Part shown: positions 1 to 6,041 of the stretch, in pieces
Layout: each line of letters opens with the position of its first letter
Numbering within the stretch: the stretch's first letter is position 1
Notes under the pieces: generated by a model
Databases searched by the model: none
The model's input: the letters and a program-made list of their open reading frames with translations, nothing else
What the model was told of the DNA's origin: nothing
Made by a program: the position numbers and the translations under genes
Source: Deltaproteobacteria bacterium
GTDB lineage: Bacteria; Desulfobacterota; DSM-4660; Desulfatiglandales; B25-G16
Reading direction: 5' to 3'
NCBI GenBank assembly: GCA_019310745.1
Contig: JAFDDS010000042.1
Coordinates: forward strand, 1 to 6,511
DNA: 6,511 nucleotides

Positions 1-1239
1 GATATGGAAATATTGTTTGATGGCCTTCCTATTGACAAGATCACCACCTCTATGACCATAAATCCACCAGCTGCAGTGATGTGGGCAATGTATATCGCAA
101 TGGCTGAAAAAAGAGGGATACCCAGGGAAATGATAGGTGGAACCATACAAAATGATATGCTCAAGGAATTCATTGCACAGAAAACATTCATGTGCCCTCC
201 AAAACCCTCTATGAGGCTCATTACCGACACTGTTGAGTTTGGCACAAAAGAAGTTCCCAGGTGGAATCCCATAAGCATAAGTGGCTATCACATTAGAGAG
301 GCTGGGTCCACTGCTGTTCAAGAACTTGCCTTTACTTTAGCCGATGGTATTGCCTATGTGGAGGCTGCTCTCGAAAGAGGTCTTGCTGTTGATTCTTTTG
401 CCCCGAGACTCTCTTTCTTCTTTAACTCACACCTTGACTTTTTTGAAGAGATTGCAAAGTATAGGGCAGCTAGAAGGATGTGGGCAAAAATCATGTCTGA
501 GAGATTTAAGGCAAAAGATCAGCGCTCAATGTGGCTCAGATTTCATACTCAAACTGCTGGTTGTTCTCTTACTGCCCAACAGCCATATAACAATGTGATC
601 AGAACTGCTCTTCAGGCCCTGGCAGCTGTGCTTGGTGGAACACAATCGCTCCATACCAATTCTCTGGACGAGGTTCTCGCATTGCCCACTGAAGAGGCAG
701 CCACTATTGCTCTTCGTACACAACAAATAATTGCTGAAGAATCAGGAGTAGCAAATACCATTGATCCCCTGGGAGGATCTTTTTATGTCGAACGCCTGAC
801 AAGAGATATGGAAGAAGAGGCCTTTGAGTATATCAAAAAAATTGATGATATGGGAGGAATGGTAGCGGCAATAGAGAGAAACTATCCCCAATTAGAGATA
901 GCAGACGCTGCCTATAAGTATCAGAAACAGATCGACAGTAAAGAAAAGACAGTAGTCGGGGTAAACAAATATATAACTGAAGAAAAGCTTCCTGTAGAGA
1001 CCCTTCAAATAGAGGCAGGATTAGAAGAAAAACAGATTCAATGGACAAATCAAGTGAAGGATACGAGAGACAGCAAAAAGGTGAAAGATGCATTAGAGAA
1101 ATTAGGCGAATCTGCGCAAAGAGATGATAATCTCATGCATCCAATTATAGATGCAGTGAAAGCATATGCTACTGAGCAAGAGATTTGTGACCTGTTCCGG
1201 GAAGTCTTTGGAGTATACCGAGACCCCGGTGTTTACTAA
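1..1239 (+). CDS. Cobalamin-dependent acyl-CoA mutase, large (catalytic) subunit, 5'-partial; isobutyryl-CoA/2-hydroxyisobutyryl-CoA mutase-like rather than true methylmalonyl-CoA mutase
   Basis: Catalytic TIM-barrel subunit of a coenzyme-B12 mutase that rearranges the carbon skeleton of an acyl-CoA by a radical mechanism in the cytoplasm. The frame is open at base 1, so the Met codon at 4 is internal and about 140-150 N-terminal residues are missing (family length about 550-565). Counting that Met as residue 1, family landmarks are TIQND (47-51), SGYH (93-96, equivalent to Tyr243/His244 of the Propionibacterium enzyme), FHTQTAG (180-186), QQPYNN (192-197), [10 protein letters not shown] (211-220) and DPLGGS (254-259). 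The Q49-to-H96 spacing of 47 equals the Propionibacterium Gln197-His244 spacing, so Arg207 aligns without gaps with Gln59 (codon 178-180). Arg207 binds the carboxylate of methylmalonyl/succinyl-CoA, and Gln is the residue reported for isobutyryl- and 2-hydroxyisobutyryl-CoA mutases. The B12 domain is absent and is supplied by the next gene. Membership of the family is near certain; the substrate is inferred. Confidence 0.93.
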   Translation, partial: DMEILFDGLPIDKITTSMTINPPAAVMWAMYIAMAEKRGIPREMIGGTIQNDMLKEFIAQKTFMCPPKPSMRLITDTVEFGTKEVPRWNPISISGYHIREAGSTAVQELAFTLADGIAYVEAALERGLAVDSFAPRLSFFFNSHLDFFEEIAKYRAARRMWAKIMSERFKAKDQRSMWLRFHTQTAGCSLTAQQPYNNVIRTALQALAAVLGGTQSLHTNSLDEVLALPTEEAATIALRTQQIIAEESGVANTIDPLGGSFYVERLTRDMEEEAFEYIKKIDDMGGMVAAIERNYPQLEIADAAYKYQKQIDSKEKTVVGVNKYITEEKLPVETLQIEAGLEEKQIQWTNQVKDTRDSKKVKDALEKLGESAQRDDNLMHPIIDAVKAYATEQEICDLFREVFGVYRDPGVY

Positions 1240-1375
1240 AAAAAGTGCCTAAAGTGATGAAAATTAAAAGTCAACTCAAGTGGAAAGATGCTTGATCGTA
1301 AACAATAAATTGTATCCTTTCGATTTCTCTACGGACAATCCACAACAGACAACAAACATTTGCTAGGAATATCAC
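1240..1375 (+). other. Intergenic spacer between the mutase subunit genes
   Basis: This is a 136-bp AT-rich spacer with no convincing ORF; the longest ATG frame, from 1257, encodes about 12 residues. A weak imperfect inverted repeat (ATTGT at 1309-1313 against ACAAT at 1335-1339, 21 bases apart) is present, without a T-run. No clear promoter was recognised. The only functional site seen is the ribosome binding site of the small-subunit gene. Confidence 0.4.
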
Positions 1376-1786
1376 ATGAATCAAAAAAGAAAAATTAGGG
1401 TTTTAGTAGCGAAACCAGGCCTGGATGGTCATGATAGAGGCGCCAGAATTATTGCCAGGACATACAGGGATGCTGGTTTTGAGGTTGTTTATTCGGGGCT
1501 CCATCAAACCCCTGAAGAGGTGGTACAAGCCGCTATTCAAGAAGATGTGGATATGATAGGATTATCTTCGTTAGCAGGTGCCCACATGTATCTCTTTCCA
1601 CGAGTGGTAGAGTTATTACAAAAAAATAATGCAGATGATATTGTGGTGTGCGGTGGTGGTATATTTCCAGAAGATGATATTCCTAAACTAAAAAAGGCAG
1701 GAATTAAGGAATTGTTTACCCCGGGAACGGCTTTAGATGATGTTGTGAAATGGGTTGAGGAAAATGTCAACCCCAGGGGTTCGTAA
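1376..1786 (+). CDS. B12-binding small subunit of the acyl-CoA mutase
   Basis: A 136-aa Rossmann-like cobalamin-binding domain that should assemble with the upstream large subunit to form the active mutase. The base-off/His-on B12 signature DxHxxG is D17-G-H19-D-R-G22. K13 sits four residues before D17, as Lys604 does before Asp608 in the Propionibacterium enzyme, and H19 would be the lower axial cobalt ligand. The second and third B12 motifs are also present: SxL at S64-L66 and the glycine run at 93-95. The length equals that reported for the stand-alone IcmB and HcmB subunits. The ATG at 1376 is preceded by AGGA at 1365-1368 with a 7-base spacer. It follows the large-subunit gene after 136 bp, an unusually wide gap for two subunits of one enzyme. 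The sequence does not by itself separate methylmalonyl-, isobutyryl- and hydroxyisobutyryl-CoA mutase types. Confidence 0.93.
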   Translation: MNQKRKIRVLVAKPGLDGHDRGARIIARTYRDAGFEVVYSGLHQTPEEVVQAAIQEDVDMIGLSSLAGAHMYLFPRVVELLQKNNADDIVVCGGGIFPEDDIPKLKKAGIKELFTPGTALDDVVKWVEENVNPRGS

Positions 1787-1862
1787 AATGGTTCAATCGT
1801 CAAACAGGTACGGAGTATATTTTTTCTCCTCAACCAATTAACAACATAACGATGTAACGACA

Positions 1863-2822
1863 ATGGGAATAGCTGAAAAAATTATATCTGGGGATATCAG
1901 GTCTGTTGCCCGGCTCATCAGGGATATTGATGATAATGTCCCTGGGGCCAGAGAAGTTCTTAAAGATCTTTATCCATCTACTGGGAGGGCCTATGTAGTT
2001 GGTATAACTGGTGCACCTGGCGTAGGGAAATCTACATTAGTAGATCAGATGGTGACTCACCTTCGCAGTGCTGGAAACACTGTTGGTGTCCTTGCAGTAG
2101 ATCCGACCAGCCCTTTCAGCGGTGGCGCTATATTGGGTGACAGGGTAAGGATGCAGCGTCACAGCATGGATGAAGGTGTGTTTATACGTTCAATGGCAAC
2201 GAGAGGCTACTTCGGAGGCATTACGCGATCGACAAGAAGCGCTATTGATGTCCTGGATGCCATGGGAAAAGACTGGATTATAGTTGAAACAGTTGGTGTC
2301 GGACAGGATGAAATAGATATTGTTCAGAGCGCACATACTACAATAATAGTACTCGTGCCTGGAATGGGCGATGATGTGCAGGCCCTTAAGGCAGGCATCT
2401 TAGAGATAGGAAATATTTTTGTAATAAACAAGGAGGATAGAGAAGGAGTAGACAGGACGGTAAGCGATATTCGCTTGATGATCGAGATGGATGAAAAAAG
2501 ATATAAAGATGGGTGGAAGCCACCAATTCTCACTGCCCAGGCGGTATTTGATAATGGGGTGAAGGAAATCCTGGATGAAATTAACAAACATCGCAAACAT
2601 TTGCAATCTTCTACACAAATACAATCCATGCGTAAGTATGAAAAGGCCCGAAATGGCCTTTCCGAGATGATAAAGGATAAAATCATCCATGATGTTTTCA
2701 ATGAAATCATCACTTCAGGTGAGTTTGAAACCACCCTCCAATCAATTGTAAAAGGTGAAATCGATCCCTACACTGCCTGTGATACTATTGTTTTAAAGAA
2801 ACTAAAAACAGGTACTACATAG
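1863..2822 (+). CDS. meaB: MeaB-type GTPase chaperone of the B12-dependent mutase
   Basis: A 319-aa G3E-family P-loop GTPase (MeaB/ArgK, human MMAA). These proteins gate delivery of adenosylcobalamin to the mutase and allow removal of inactivated cofactor, using GTP hydrolysis. Visible motifs are the Walker A loop GAPGVGKS (50-57), the VDPTSP segment (79-84) with the following GDRVRM (92-97), the switch-type ETVGVGQDE (142-150), and the guanine-specificity motif NKED (189-192). The C-terminal part (about 255-319) is the helical dimerisation arm typical of the family. The length is normal. It lies 76 bp after the small subunit, the common order for chaperone and client. No strong Shine-Dalgarno precedes the ATG at 1863, and no better in-frame start was found. 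Its stop codon overlaps the start of the next gene by one base. In 2-hydroxyisobutyryl-CoA mutase loci the equivalent is called MeaH; the two cannot be separated here. Confidence 0.94.
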   Translation: MGIAEKIISGDIRSVARLIRDIDDNVPGAREVLKDLYPSTGRAYVVGITGAPGVGKSTLVDQMVTHLRSAGNTVGVLAVDPTSPFSGGAILGDRVRMQRHSMDEGVFIRSMATRGYFGGITRSTRSAIDVLDAMGKDWIIVETVGVGQDEIDIVQSAHTTIIVLVPGMGDDVQALKAGILEIGNIFVINKEDREGVDRTVSDIRLMIEMDEKRYKDGWKPPILTAQAVFDNGVKEILDEINKHRKHLQSSTQIQSMRKYEKARNGLSEMIKDKIIHDVFNEIITSGEFETTLQSIVKGEIDPYTACDTIVLKKLKTGTT

Positions 2823-3058
2823 TGGAAAACCCTCTTCCATGGTGGGCTACTCAGATTATCTTGTTAGCTCTCGCTATTTTTTTTATAATTTTTGGTATAG
2901 ACCTGCTTTATACCGCATATCAGCTGACTGAACCATTCTCATTTATTATGACATTCTTTGCCTCTAATCTTATTATACTTATCAGTGCGACTCTTCTTTT
3001 TAGTTTTGTGTGGAAGATAGTGAGCTACATAAGGAAAACAAAGGAAAAGGAAGGTTAA
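2822..3058 (+). CDS. Small two-helix membrane protein of unknown function
   Basis: A 78-aa hydrophobic protein not recognised as a named family. Two membrane helices are apparent, about residues 11-31 and 41-67, joined by a short loop containing TEP (36-38). It ends in a charged tail (RKTKEKEG, 71-78) expected in the cytoplasm by the positive-inside rule, so both termini would be cytoplasmic. The N-terminus has a tryptophan pair (W7, W8). The start is GTG at 2822, overlapping the meaB TAG by one base (TAGTG), which suggests translational coupling; a weak AGG at 2810-2812 may assist. No in-frame ATG occurs before M43, in the second helix, which supports the GTG start. It could be an accessory membrane protein of the acyl-CoA module, but nothing in its sequence shows a role. 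Confidence 0.72.
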   Translation: MENPLPWWATQIILLALAIFFIIFGIDLLYTAYQLTEPFSFIMTFFASNLIILISATLLFSFVWKIVSYIRKTKEKEG

Positions 3059-3082
3059 AACGTTACATTTAAAAGATTATAC

Positions 3083-3087
3083 GAGGA
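3083..3087 (+). promoter_or_regulatory. Ribosome binding site of the XRE-cupin gene
   Basis: GAGGA lies four bases before the ATG at 3092. The spacing is short but usable, and it supports this start over later Met codons. Confidence 0.6.
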
Positions 3088-3091
3088 TATC

Positions 3092-3640
3092 ATGGCACAT
3101 GAAAAAAAAGAAAAGCCTATAGGCAAACGATTAAAAGATATACGGACTGATAAAGAACTGAGTCTTGATTACTTAGCTAACGAAACAGGTTTCTCCATCG
3201 ATTATATCTCCGGTATAGAGAAGGGGGCTATTATGCCTCCGGTTGCCACTATTTTACGGCTTTCAAGGGCCCTAGAAATAGATAGCGGTATTCTCTTGAA
3301 AAAAGAGAGGGATGAAGCCGACAAAAAGAAAGCAGAGGGGTTTAGAGAAAGGACGGAGGATTACACCTATCAAACATTAACACCAGATGCTATTCATAAA
3401 CATCTCAAGGCCTTCAAAGTCTTTATAGAGCCCGTCTCCGATCATAAAGGGGTAAGTTATCAGCATGAAGGAGAAGAGTTTATCTATGTGCTGAAAGGTA
3501 AAATAGAGGTAACTGTTGGAGATAATAAAAATGTGTTAAACCCGGAGAATTCATTACATTTTAACTCATCCATCGTTCATAAGCTCAGAAACGTAAGTTC
3601 TGAAAAAGCAGAAATGGTGGTTGTACTCTATACACCATAA
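3092..3640 (+). CDS. XRE-family transcriptional regulator with C-terminal cupin domain
   Basis: A 182-aa two-domain regulator. Residues about 10-66 form an XRE/Cro-type helix-turn-helix (RLKDIR at 13-18, LANETGFS at 28-35, recognition-helix region SIDYISGIEKG at 35-45). A charged helical linker covers 68-95, and a cupin beta-barrel fills about 100-182. The cupin has a YQHEGEEFIYVLKG core (123-136) and a second motif around H156-H163. H125, E129 and H163 are candidate ligands for a metal or small molecule. In this family the HTH binds operator DNA and the cupin is thought to sense a metabolite. Placement between the mutase/meaB genes and the acyl-CoA dehydrogenase suggests local control of the cluster, with an acyl-CoA, an organic acid or a related compound as a possible effector; this is inference. 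It lies 33 bp after the membrane-protein gene and 15 bp before the dehydrogenase. No operator was identified. Confidence 0.9.
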   Translation: MAHEKKEKPIGKRLKDIRTDKELSLDYLANETGFSIDYISGIEKGAIMPPVATILRLSRALEIDSGILLKKERDEADKKKAEGFRERTEDYTYQTLTPDAIHKHLKAFKVFIEPVSDHKGVSYQHEGEEFIYVLKGKIEVTVGDNKNVLNPENSLHFNSSIVHKLRNVSSEKAEMVVVLYTP

Positions 3641-3655
3641 ACATGTGAAAATGAA

Positions 3656-4795
3656 ATGTCTTATCAACTAAATGAAGAACAGAAGATGATCCAGGCTATG
3701 GTCAAGGATTTAGCTCGGGAGGCCATCCTTCCTACTGCGGCCGAAAGGGATAAAACAAAAGAATTTCCCGCAGATATTATAAAACAAATGGGCGAACTTG
3801 GGCTTATGGGAATGAGTGTTCCACCTGAATACAATGGAGCAGGCGTCGATACAATAAGCTATAGTTTAGCCCTTCAGGAAATTGGATATGCATGCGCTTC
3901 TACAGCGATCATTATGTCTGTCCATAATAGTGTCTCCTGCGGTCCTATCTACAAGTTTGGATCTGACTTTCTCAAAGAAAATTATCTCAAGCCTCTGGCA
4001 GCAGGGACAAAACTTGGGTGCTTTGCAGTGACAGAACCAGGTGCAGGATCTGACCCAGCCGGTGCAAAATCAACGGCTAAAAAGGACGGAAATAGTTATA
4101 TCTTGAATGGTACCAAGGCATGGATCACCAGCGGGAAAAATGCAGATGTTGTGGTGGCCACTGCCTACACAGACAAAGCTAAAAAGCACAAGGGAATAAG
4201 CACCTTTGTGCTTGAAAAAGGAATGCCTGGTTTTATTATTGGCCCAGAGGAGGATAAAATGGGTCAGAGGGCATCAGATTGCACAAGTCTTATATTTGAA
4301 GATTGCAGGGTCCCTGCTGAGAATTTGCTGGGTGAAGAGGGACAGGGGTTTATTATTGCTATGACCGCCCTTGATGAAGGAAGAATAGGCGTCGCTTCTT
4401 TATCTGTGGGACTCTCTCAAGCATGTTTGGATGCAGCCGTAACATATGCACAAGAAAGAGTGCAATTTGGCAGCCCTTTATCAAAATTTCAAGGTCTTCG
4501 CTGGATGATAGCCGATATGGCAGTCCAGATCGAAGCATCAAGGCTCCTCACATTCAATGCTGCATCGATGAAAGACAGAGGAGAAAAATTTACACGAGAG
4601 GCATCTATGGCAAAATTATTTGCATCTGAGACTGCCAACAGGTCTGCATATCAAGCAATTCAGATTCATGGGGGATATGGGTATAGCAAGGAATATCCCG
4701 TAGAGAGATACTACCGTGATGCCAGGGTATTAACTATCTATGAAGGAACCTCAGAGGTACAAAGGATCGTAATAGCGAATAATACAATAGAATAG
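3656..4795 (+). CDS. Acyl-CoA dehydrogenase, short-chain (butyryl-CoA dehydrogenase-like)
   Basis: A 379-aa FAD-dependent acyl-CoA dehydrogenase that forms a 2,3-enoyl-CoA and passes electrons to electron-transfer flavoprotein. The length is typical of short/medium-chain enzymes. Signatures in order: FAVTEPGAGSD (123-133) and WITSG (156-160) around the FAD/substrate site, ERVQFG (267-272), QIHGGYGY (336-343), and YEGTSEVQR (362-370), whose E363 is at the usual position of the catalytic base in short/medium-chain members. Isovaleryl- and long-chain types place the base elsewhere, which argues against those. Substrate chain length cannot be fixed from this alone. It follows the regulator by 15 bp and is likely in the same transcript. 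If the mutase makes butyryl-CoA from isobutyryl-CoA, this enzyme would take the next step to crotonyl-CoA. No etfAB gene is in the window. No Shine-Dalgarno is obvious before the ATG at 3656; an out-of-frame ATG at 3651 stops after six codons. Confidence 0.95.
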   Translation: MSYQLNEEQKMIQAMVKDLAREAILPTAAERDKTKEFPADIIKQMGELGLMGMSVPPEYNGAGVDTISYSLALQEIGYACASTAIIMSVHNSVSCGPIYKFGSDFLKENYLKPLAAGTKLGCFAVTEPGAGSDPAGAKSTAKKDGNSYILNGTKAWITSGKNADVVVATAYTDKAKKHKGISTFVLEKGMPGFIIGPEEDKMGQRASDCTSLIFEDCRVPAENLLGEEGQGFIIAMTALDEGRIGVASLSVGLSQACLDAAVTYAQERVQFGSPLSKFQGLRWMIADMAVQIEASRLLTFNAASMKDRGEKFTREASMAKLFASETANRSAYQAIQIHGGYGYSKEYPVERYYRDARVLTIYEGTSEVQRIVIANNTIE

Positions 4796-4822
4796 CAGCT
4801 TTATACTGTTACTTCTTTTTTT
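4793..4822 (+). terminator. Weak candidate Rho-independent terminator after the acyl-CoA dehydrogenase gene
   Basis: TAGCAG (4793-4798) can pair with CTGTTA (4806-4811) with one G-T wobble around a 7-base loop. A run of seven T (4816-4822) follows after CTTC. The stem is short and AT-rich and overlaps the stop codon, so termination would be partial at best. It does lie where the mutase-dehydrogenase unit ends. Confidence 0.27.
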
Positions 4823-5006
4823 AGCCTCACACTACACCCCTTCCCTTTAATTTTTCCGCTCTTAGTACAAGGATTTTTTAGCGGGGTTTTGAAGGAAACC
4901 ACTGCCTTTCACATGATGTGTTTTCATAGCAATCTCATTGTATAAATAAATAAATCATGGTAAATATACTCTCTTAAAATGGCAGTGGCGAATAAAAAAT
5001 AAAAAA
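4823..5006 (+). other. AT-rich intergenic region upstream of the Memo gene
   Basis: No ORF or RNA gene was recognised. The region contains pyrimidine-rich stretches (about 4827-4866), a CCGCT/AGCGG pair 19 bases apart (4856-4860 and 4880-4884), an AAAT-type microrepeat (about 4941-4955) and a TATACT hexamer (4965-4970) that resembles a -10 box but lacks a good -35 at the right distance. The promoter of the Memo gene probably lies here but is not resolved. Confidence 0.4.
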
Positions 5007-6026
5007 ATGGTTAAAGCGAATAACAAACAATTCATTCATTCTTTACCTGTCAAACCCGCCTGCCGTCCAGCGGGCAGGCTTACAGCGTGTGTATCTGCCA
5101 GATGGTTTACTGCAGCTGCTCTCATTATGATCATACCGTGCCTTCCTTTTACCCATCTCACCGCACAAGAAAGGGTCAGAAAACCTGCGGTGGCTGGTTC
5201 TTTCTACCCAAAAGACAAAAAAGAGTTAACAAAAACAGTTGATGATTTTATTTCAAATGTCAAGCACACGCAAATAGCAGGCAAAATTTTAGGCATTATG
5301 TCACCTCATGCAGGATATGTTTTCTCAGGTCAGGTAGCCGCATATGCTTACAGGCACATCAAGGATACACAGTATGATACAGTCATACTAATTGGCCCTA
5401 GCCATCGTGTTTATCTCAAAGGTGCATCAGTAGGAAATTGGGATGCCTATGCGACCCCTCTGGGAAAGGTAAAAGTAAACAAGAAAATTGTTACCTCCCT
5501 TCTCAGCATAGGGGAACCCTTTCATTTTGTTGAGCAGGCCCATATCATGGAACATTCTGTTGAGACACAGATCCCCTTTCTGCAAAGGGTTTTAAATAAT
5601 TTTGATATTGTCCCCATTGTAATGGGTCCCCTGTCCCTTAAGTATTGTACAAAAATCAGTGAGGCCCTTGTAAAGATTGTGAAAAAAAGAAATGTCCTTT
5701 TTGTGGCATCATCAGATATGAGCCATTATCCAGACTACAGCAATGCAAATAGTGTTGACCGAAATACTCTTTCTTTGATAAGGAAATGCGACCCAAAGCT
5801 TGTATTCACCTCAGAGAAAAAGGTATGTAACAAAGGAATTCCAAACCTTTCTACCACCCTTTGCGGGTTGAGTTCATTGGTAACAGTAATGATGACTGTC
5901 AAACAATTGGGAGGAGATGCAGTGAAGATACTTCACTATGCAAATAGCGGTGATATAGCTATACATGGCCGCAGAGAAACCCGAAGAGTGGTTGGATATG
6001 GAGCAGTAGCCTTTTATAAACAATAA
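5007..6026 (+). CDS. amrB: Memo-family protein (AmmeMemoRadiSam system protein B type) with predicted export signal
   Basis: A 339-aa protein whose Memo domain covers about 58-337, beginning with the family start RKPAVAGSFYP (58-68). Memo proteins resemble extradiol dioxygenases and metal-binding nonheme enzymes; their bacterial reaction is not settled. Metal/active-site positions are kept: H101 in SPHAGY, H133 in GPSHR, the EHSVETQ block (182-188), D237 and H240 in SSDMSHY, and C286 in TLCG, the counterpart of human Memo1 His49, His81 and Cys244. Unlike the usual cytoplasmic form, it has a long N-terminal extension with a hydrophobic stretch (about 33-50) and a possible signal-peptidase site after LTA (51-53), so export or membrane anchoring is likely. 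Residues 18-25 are encoded by a REP-like inverted repeat. No Shine-Dalgarno precedes the ATG, and no in-frame start was found between it and the hydrophobic segment. Neither the AMMECR1 nor the radical SAM partner gene adjoins it in this window. Confidence 0.9.
   Translation: MVKANNKQFIHSLPVKPACRPAGRLTACVSARWFTAAALIMIIPCLPFTHLTAQERVRKPAVAGSFYPKDKKELTKTVDDFISNVKHTQIAGKILGIMSPHAGYVFSGQVAAYAYRHIKDTQYDTVILIGPSHRVYLKGASVGNWDAYATPLGKVKVNKKIVTSLLSIGEPFHFVEQAHIMEHSVETQIPFLQRVLNNFDIVPIVMGPLSLKYCTKISEALVKIVKKRNVLFVASSDMSHYPDYSNANSVDRNTLSLIRKCDPKLVFTSEKKVCNKGIPNLSTTLCGLSSLVTVMMTVKQLGGDAVKILHYANSGDIAIHGRRETRRVVGYGAVAFYKQ
5058..5079. repeat. REP-like GC-rich inverted repeat within the amrB-like coding region
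   Basis: Arms GCCTGCC (5058-5064) and GGCAGGC (5073-5079) are perfect reverse complements around an 8-base loop. The element is far richer in GC than its flanks and is translated as part of a PACRPAGRL peptide in the pre-signal region of the Memo protein. Similar short GC-rich palindromes occur as dispersed repeats in several bacterial genomes. Only one copy is seen here, so repeat status is inferred. Confidence 0.55.
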
Positions 6027-6029
6027 AAC

Positions 6030-6035
6030 AAGGAG
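6030..6035 (+). promoter_or_regulatory. Ribosome binding site of the aminotransferase gene
   Basis: AAGGAG with a 6-base spacer before the ATG at 6042 is the best Shine-Dalgarno in the window. It decides the start: the nearer ATG at 6037 is followed by only one sense codon before a TGA. Confidence 0.8.
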
Positions 6036-6041
6036 CATGCA

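Noticed and set aside
1..1239. Labelling the large subunit simply as methylmalonyl-CoA mutase
   Set aside because: The Arg207-equivalent is Gln, so the substrate call is not supported; only family membership is.
1257..1295. Possible 12-codon leader peptide after the mutase large subunit
   Set aside because: No Shine-Dalgarno, no regulatory codon pattern and no attenuator hairpin.
1309..1339. Imperfect inverted repeat ATTGT...ACAAT between the mutase subunit genes
   Set aside because: Short arms far apart and no T-run; not distinguishable from chance.
1537..1863. 108-aa minus-strand open frame across the B12-binding subunit
   Set aside because: It overlaps a clear B12-binding gene in antisense and has no family features; shadow frame.
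2324..2734. 136-aa minus-strand open frame antisense to meaB
   Set aside because: It lies wholly within a strongly conserved GTPase gene and shows no recognisable domain; shadow frame.
4856..4890. CCGCT/AGCGG inverted pair followed by GGGGTTTT, as a second terminator
   Set aside because: Only a 5-bp stem with a 19-base loop and a T-run of four; too weak to call.
4938..4970. TTGTAT with TAAATA or TATACT as a sigma-70 promoter for the Memo gene
   Set aside because: The -35-like box matches poorly, and the better -10 (TATACT) has a 21-base spacer; AT-rich sequence gives such matches by chance.
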